The position numbers and the translations under genes are program-made. From assembly GCA_016199305.1 (NCBI GenBank), contig JACQGZ010000206.1, positions 1 to 8,737 of the forward strand: DNA of 8,737 nucleotides, written 5' to 3'. Shown here one piece after another: positions 5,944 to 8,737 of this stretch (positions are counted from its first letter, which is position 1; every line of letters begins with the position of its first letter). Source of the DNA: Armatimonadota bacterium (GTDB lineage Bacteria; Sysuimicrobiota; Sysuimicrobiia; Sysuimicrobiales; Humicultoraceae). The notes below the pieces were generated by a model. The model saw nothing but the letters and a program-made list of their open reading frames with translations. It searched no databases and was not told the DNA's origin.

Positions 5944-7246
5944 ACCTGGGCCAAGGCTGCGTCCGCCGCCCGCACCGTCTCCTCCACGGCCACCTCGTCG
6001 TGCGCCAGCGAGAGGAACCAGGCCTCGAACTGCGATGGCGGAATGAGGACGCCGCGCGCCAGCATTTCGTGGAAGAAGCGGGCATACGCCCGTGTGTCCG
6101 CGCGCTGTGCCGAGGGGGAATCGGTGATGGGGCCGGGCGAGAAGAACGGCGTCAGCATCGAGCCCACCCGGTTGATGGTCAGCGGCAGGCCCCGCCGCGC
6201 CGCGGCGTCGCGCAGGCCGGCCTCCAGCGCCGCCCCCAGCGCTTCCAGCCGCTCATAGGCTCCGGGGCGCCGGAGGAGGCGAAGGGTCTCCGCCCCCGCC
6301 CGCATCGCCAGCGGGTGGCCGGACAGCGTCCCGGCCTGGTAGACCGGACCCTCGGGAGCGACCTGAGCCATGAGGTCTGCGCGACCCCCGTAGGCCGCCG
6401 CAGGGAGACCGCCCCCGATGATCTTCCCCAGGCACGTCAGGTCCGGGGTGATCCCGTACCGGCCCTGCGCACCGCTCCATCCCAGGCGGAACCCCGTGAT
6501 CACCTCGTCGAAGATCAGGAGGCTCGCTGTTGCAGAGGTGCGCTCGCGCAACTCTTCTAGGAAGCCAGGCGCCGGGGGCACCACCCCCATATTCCCGGCC
6601 ACCGGCTCGACGATCGCCACGGCCGCCGCCTCACCGCGCGCCTCGAAGAGGGCCCGCACACTCTCCGCATCGTTGAAGGGCAGGGTCACCGTGAGCGCCG
6701 CGACCTCTGCCGGCACGCCGGGCGAGGCGGGCAGCCCGAGGGTGAGCAGGCCCGACCCGGCCCGGGCGAGGAGCGCGTCGGCGTGGCCGTGGTAGCATCC
6801 GTCGAACTTCACGATCAGCGGCCGCCCCGTGACGGCGCGCGCCAGCCGGAGGGCGCTCATCACCGCCTCGGTGCCGGAGGTGACGAAGCGCACGCGCGCG
6901 ACGGACGGCAGCGCCTCGACGATCAACCGGGCCAGTTCGACCTCTGCCGGCGTCGGCGCGCCGAATCCCAGCCCCTGGCGGGCGGCGTTGGTGACCGCAC
7001 GCACGACCTCCGGATGGGCGTGGCCCACGATCAGGGGTCCCCAGGCCTGGACGTAGTCCCAATACTCTCGCCCGTCGATGTCGGTCACACGCGCTCCCGC
7101 ACCGGCGGCGATCACCACCGGGGTTCCGCCGACCGCTCGGAACGCGCGGACCGGGCTGCTCACCCCGCCGGGCATGAGGCGCTGCGCCTCGGCGAAAAGA
7201 GCCTGGGAGCGCGGACCAACCTGCGCGGGACTGCCAGCCGTCGTGC

Positions 7247-7250
<4 letters not shown>
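5940..7250 (-). CDS. hemL: Glutamate-1-semialdehyde 2,1-aminomutase
   Basis: HemL is a PLP enzyme that converts glutamate 1-semialdehyde to 5-aminolevulinate, so this organism uses the C5 (glutamyl-tRNA) route and not ALA synthase. The product is 436 residues, full length. Motifs are MPGGVSSPVRAF (26-37), TSGTEAVMSALRLAR (124-138) binding the cofactor phosphate, FDGCYHGHAD (149-158), IFDEVITGFR (246-255) with the pyridine-contacting Asp248, and LGKIIGGGLPAAAYGG (274-289) with the Schiff-base Lys276. The conserved GTLSGNPLAM segment reads GTLSGHPLAM. The start is GTG at 7250, overlapping the hemQ stop as GTGA, with GGTGGAGGC just upstream. Its need for PLP gives a functional tie to the downstream pdxST operon. 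Confidence 0.97.

Positions 7251-8737
<1,487 letters not shown>

Overview
The window is strongly GC-rich and densely coded, and it is a cofactor-biosynthesis locus. The genes cover thiamine (thiL, thiD), vitamin B6 (pdxS, pdxT), a small ECF-type vitamin transporter S component, and heme (hemB, hemQ, hemL, hemE, hemH). The heme set pairs a Bacillus-type ferrochelatase with HemQ, which points to the coproporphyrin-dependent heme route. B6 is made by the DXP-independent PdxST enzyme. Together these suggest a GC-rich bacterium of the Gram-positive, Chloroflexi or deep Terrabacteria kind. I cannot fix the phylum from this sequence. No mobile elements, tRNAs, rRNAs or CRISPR arrays were seen.

Layout. 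Positions 1-1636 (+ strand) hold the 3' part of thiL, overlapped by thiD. They end tail-to-tail, two bases from a minus-strand block that fills the rest of the window. Read in its own direction, that block starts with a heme operon: hemB (3' end only), hemQ, hemL, hemE, hemH, with neighbours overlapping by 4-16 nt or separated by 1 nt. A 323-bp gap (3619-3941) follows, then pdxS, pdxT and the ECF S component gene.

The gap is the most interesting part. On the minus strand it carries, in order: a good sigma70-type promoter (TTGACG, 17 bp, TACGAT) whose -35 box contains the hemH stop codon; a complete FMN riboswitch (RFN element) with a perfect 9-bp P1; a strong intrinsic terminator; and a Shine-Dalgarno site in front of pdxS. 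FMN riboswitches normally control riboflavin synthesis or transport genes. Here the first genes downstream make pyridoxal 5'-phosphate. By position, FMN (or a related ligand, if this is a variant) should control PLP synthesis and a vitamin transporter. This is a cross-cofactor link I do not know from the literature.

How the genes fit together (inference): PLP from PdxST is the cofactor of HemL. PdxST uses a pentose phosphate, as riboflavin synthesis does. The heme and B6 genes share a strand, and any heme-operon read-through would have to pass the riboswitch terminator. A second oddity is HemQ, which has about 165 residues of unrecognised sequence after a complete chlorite-dismutase-like domain.
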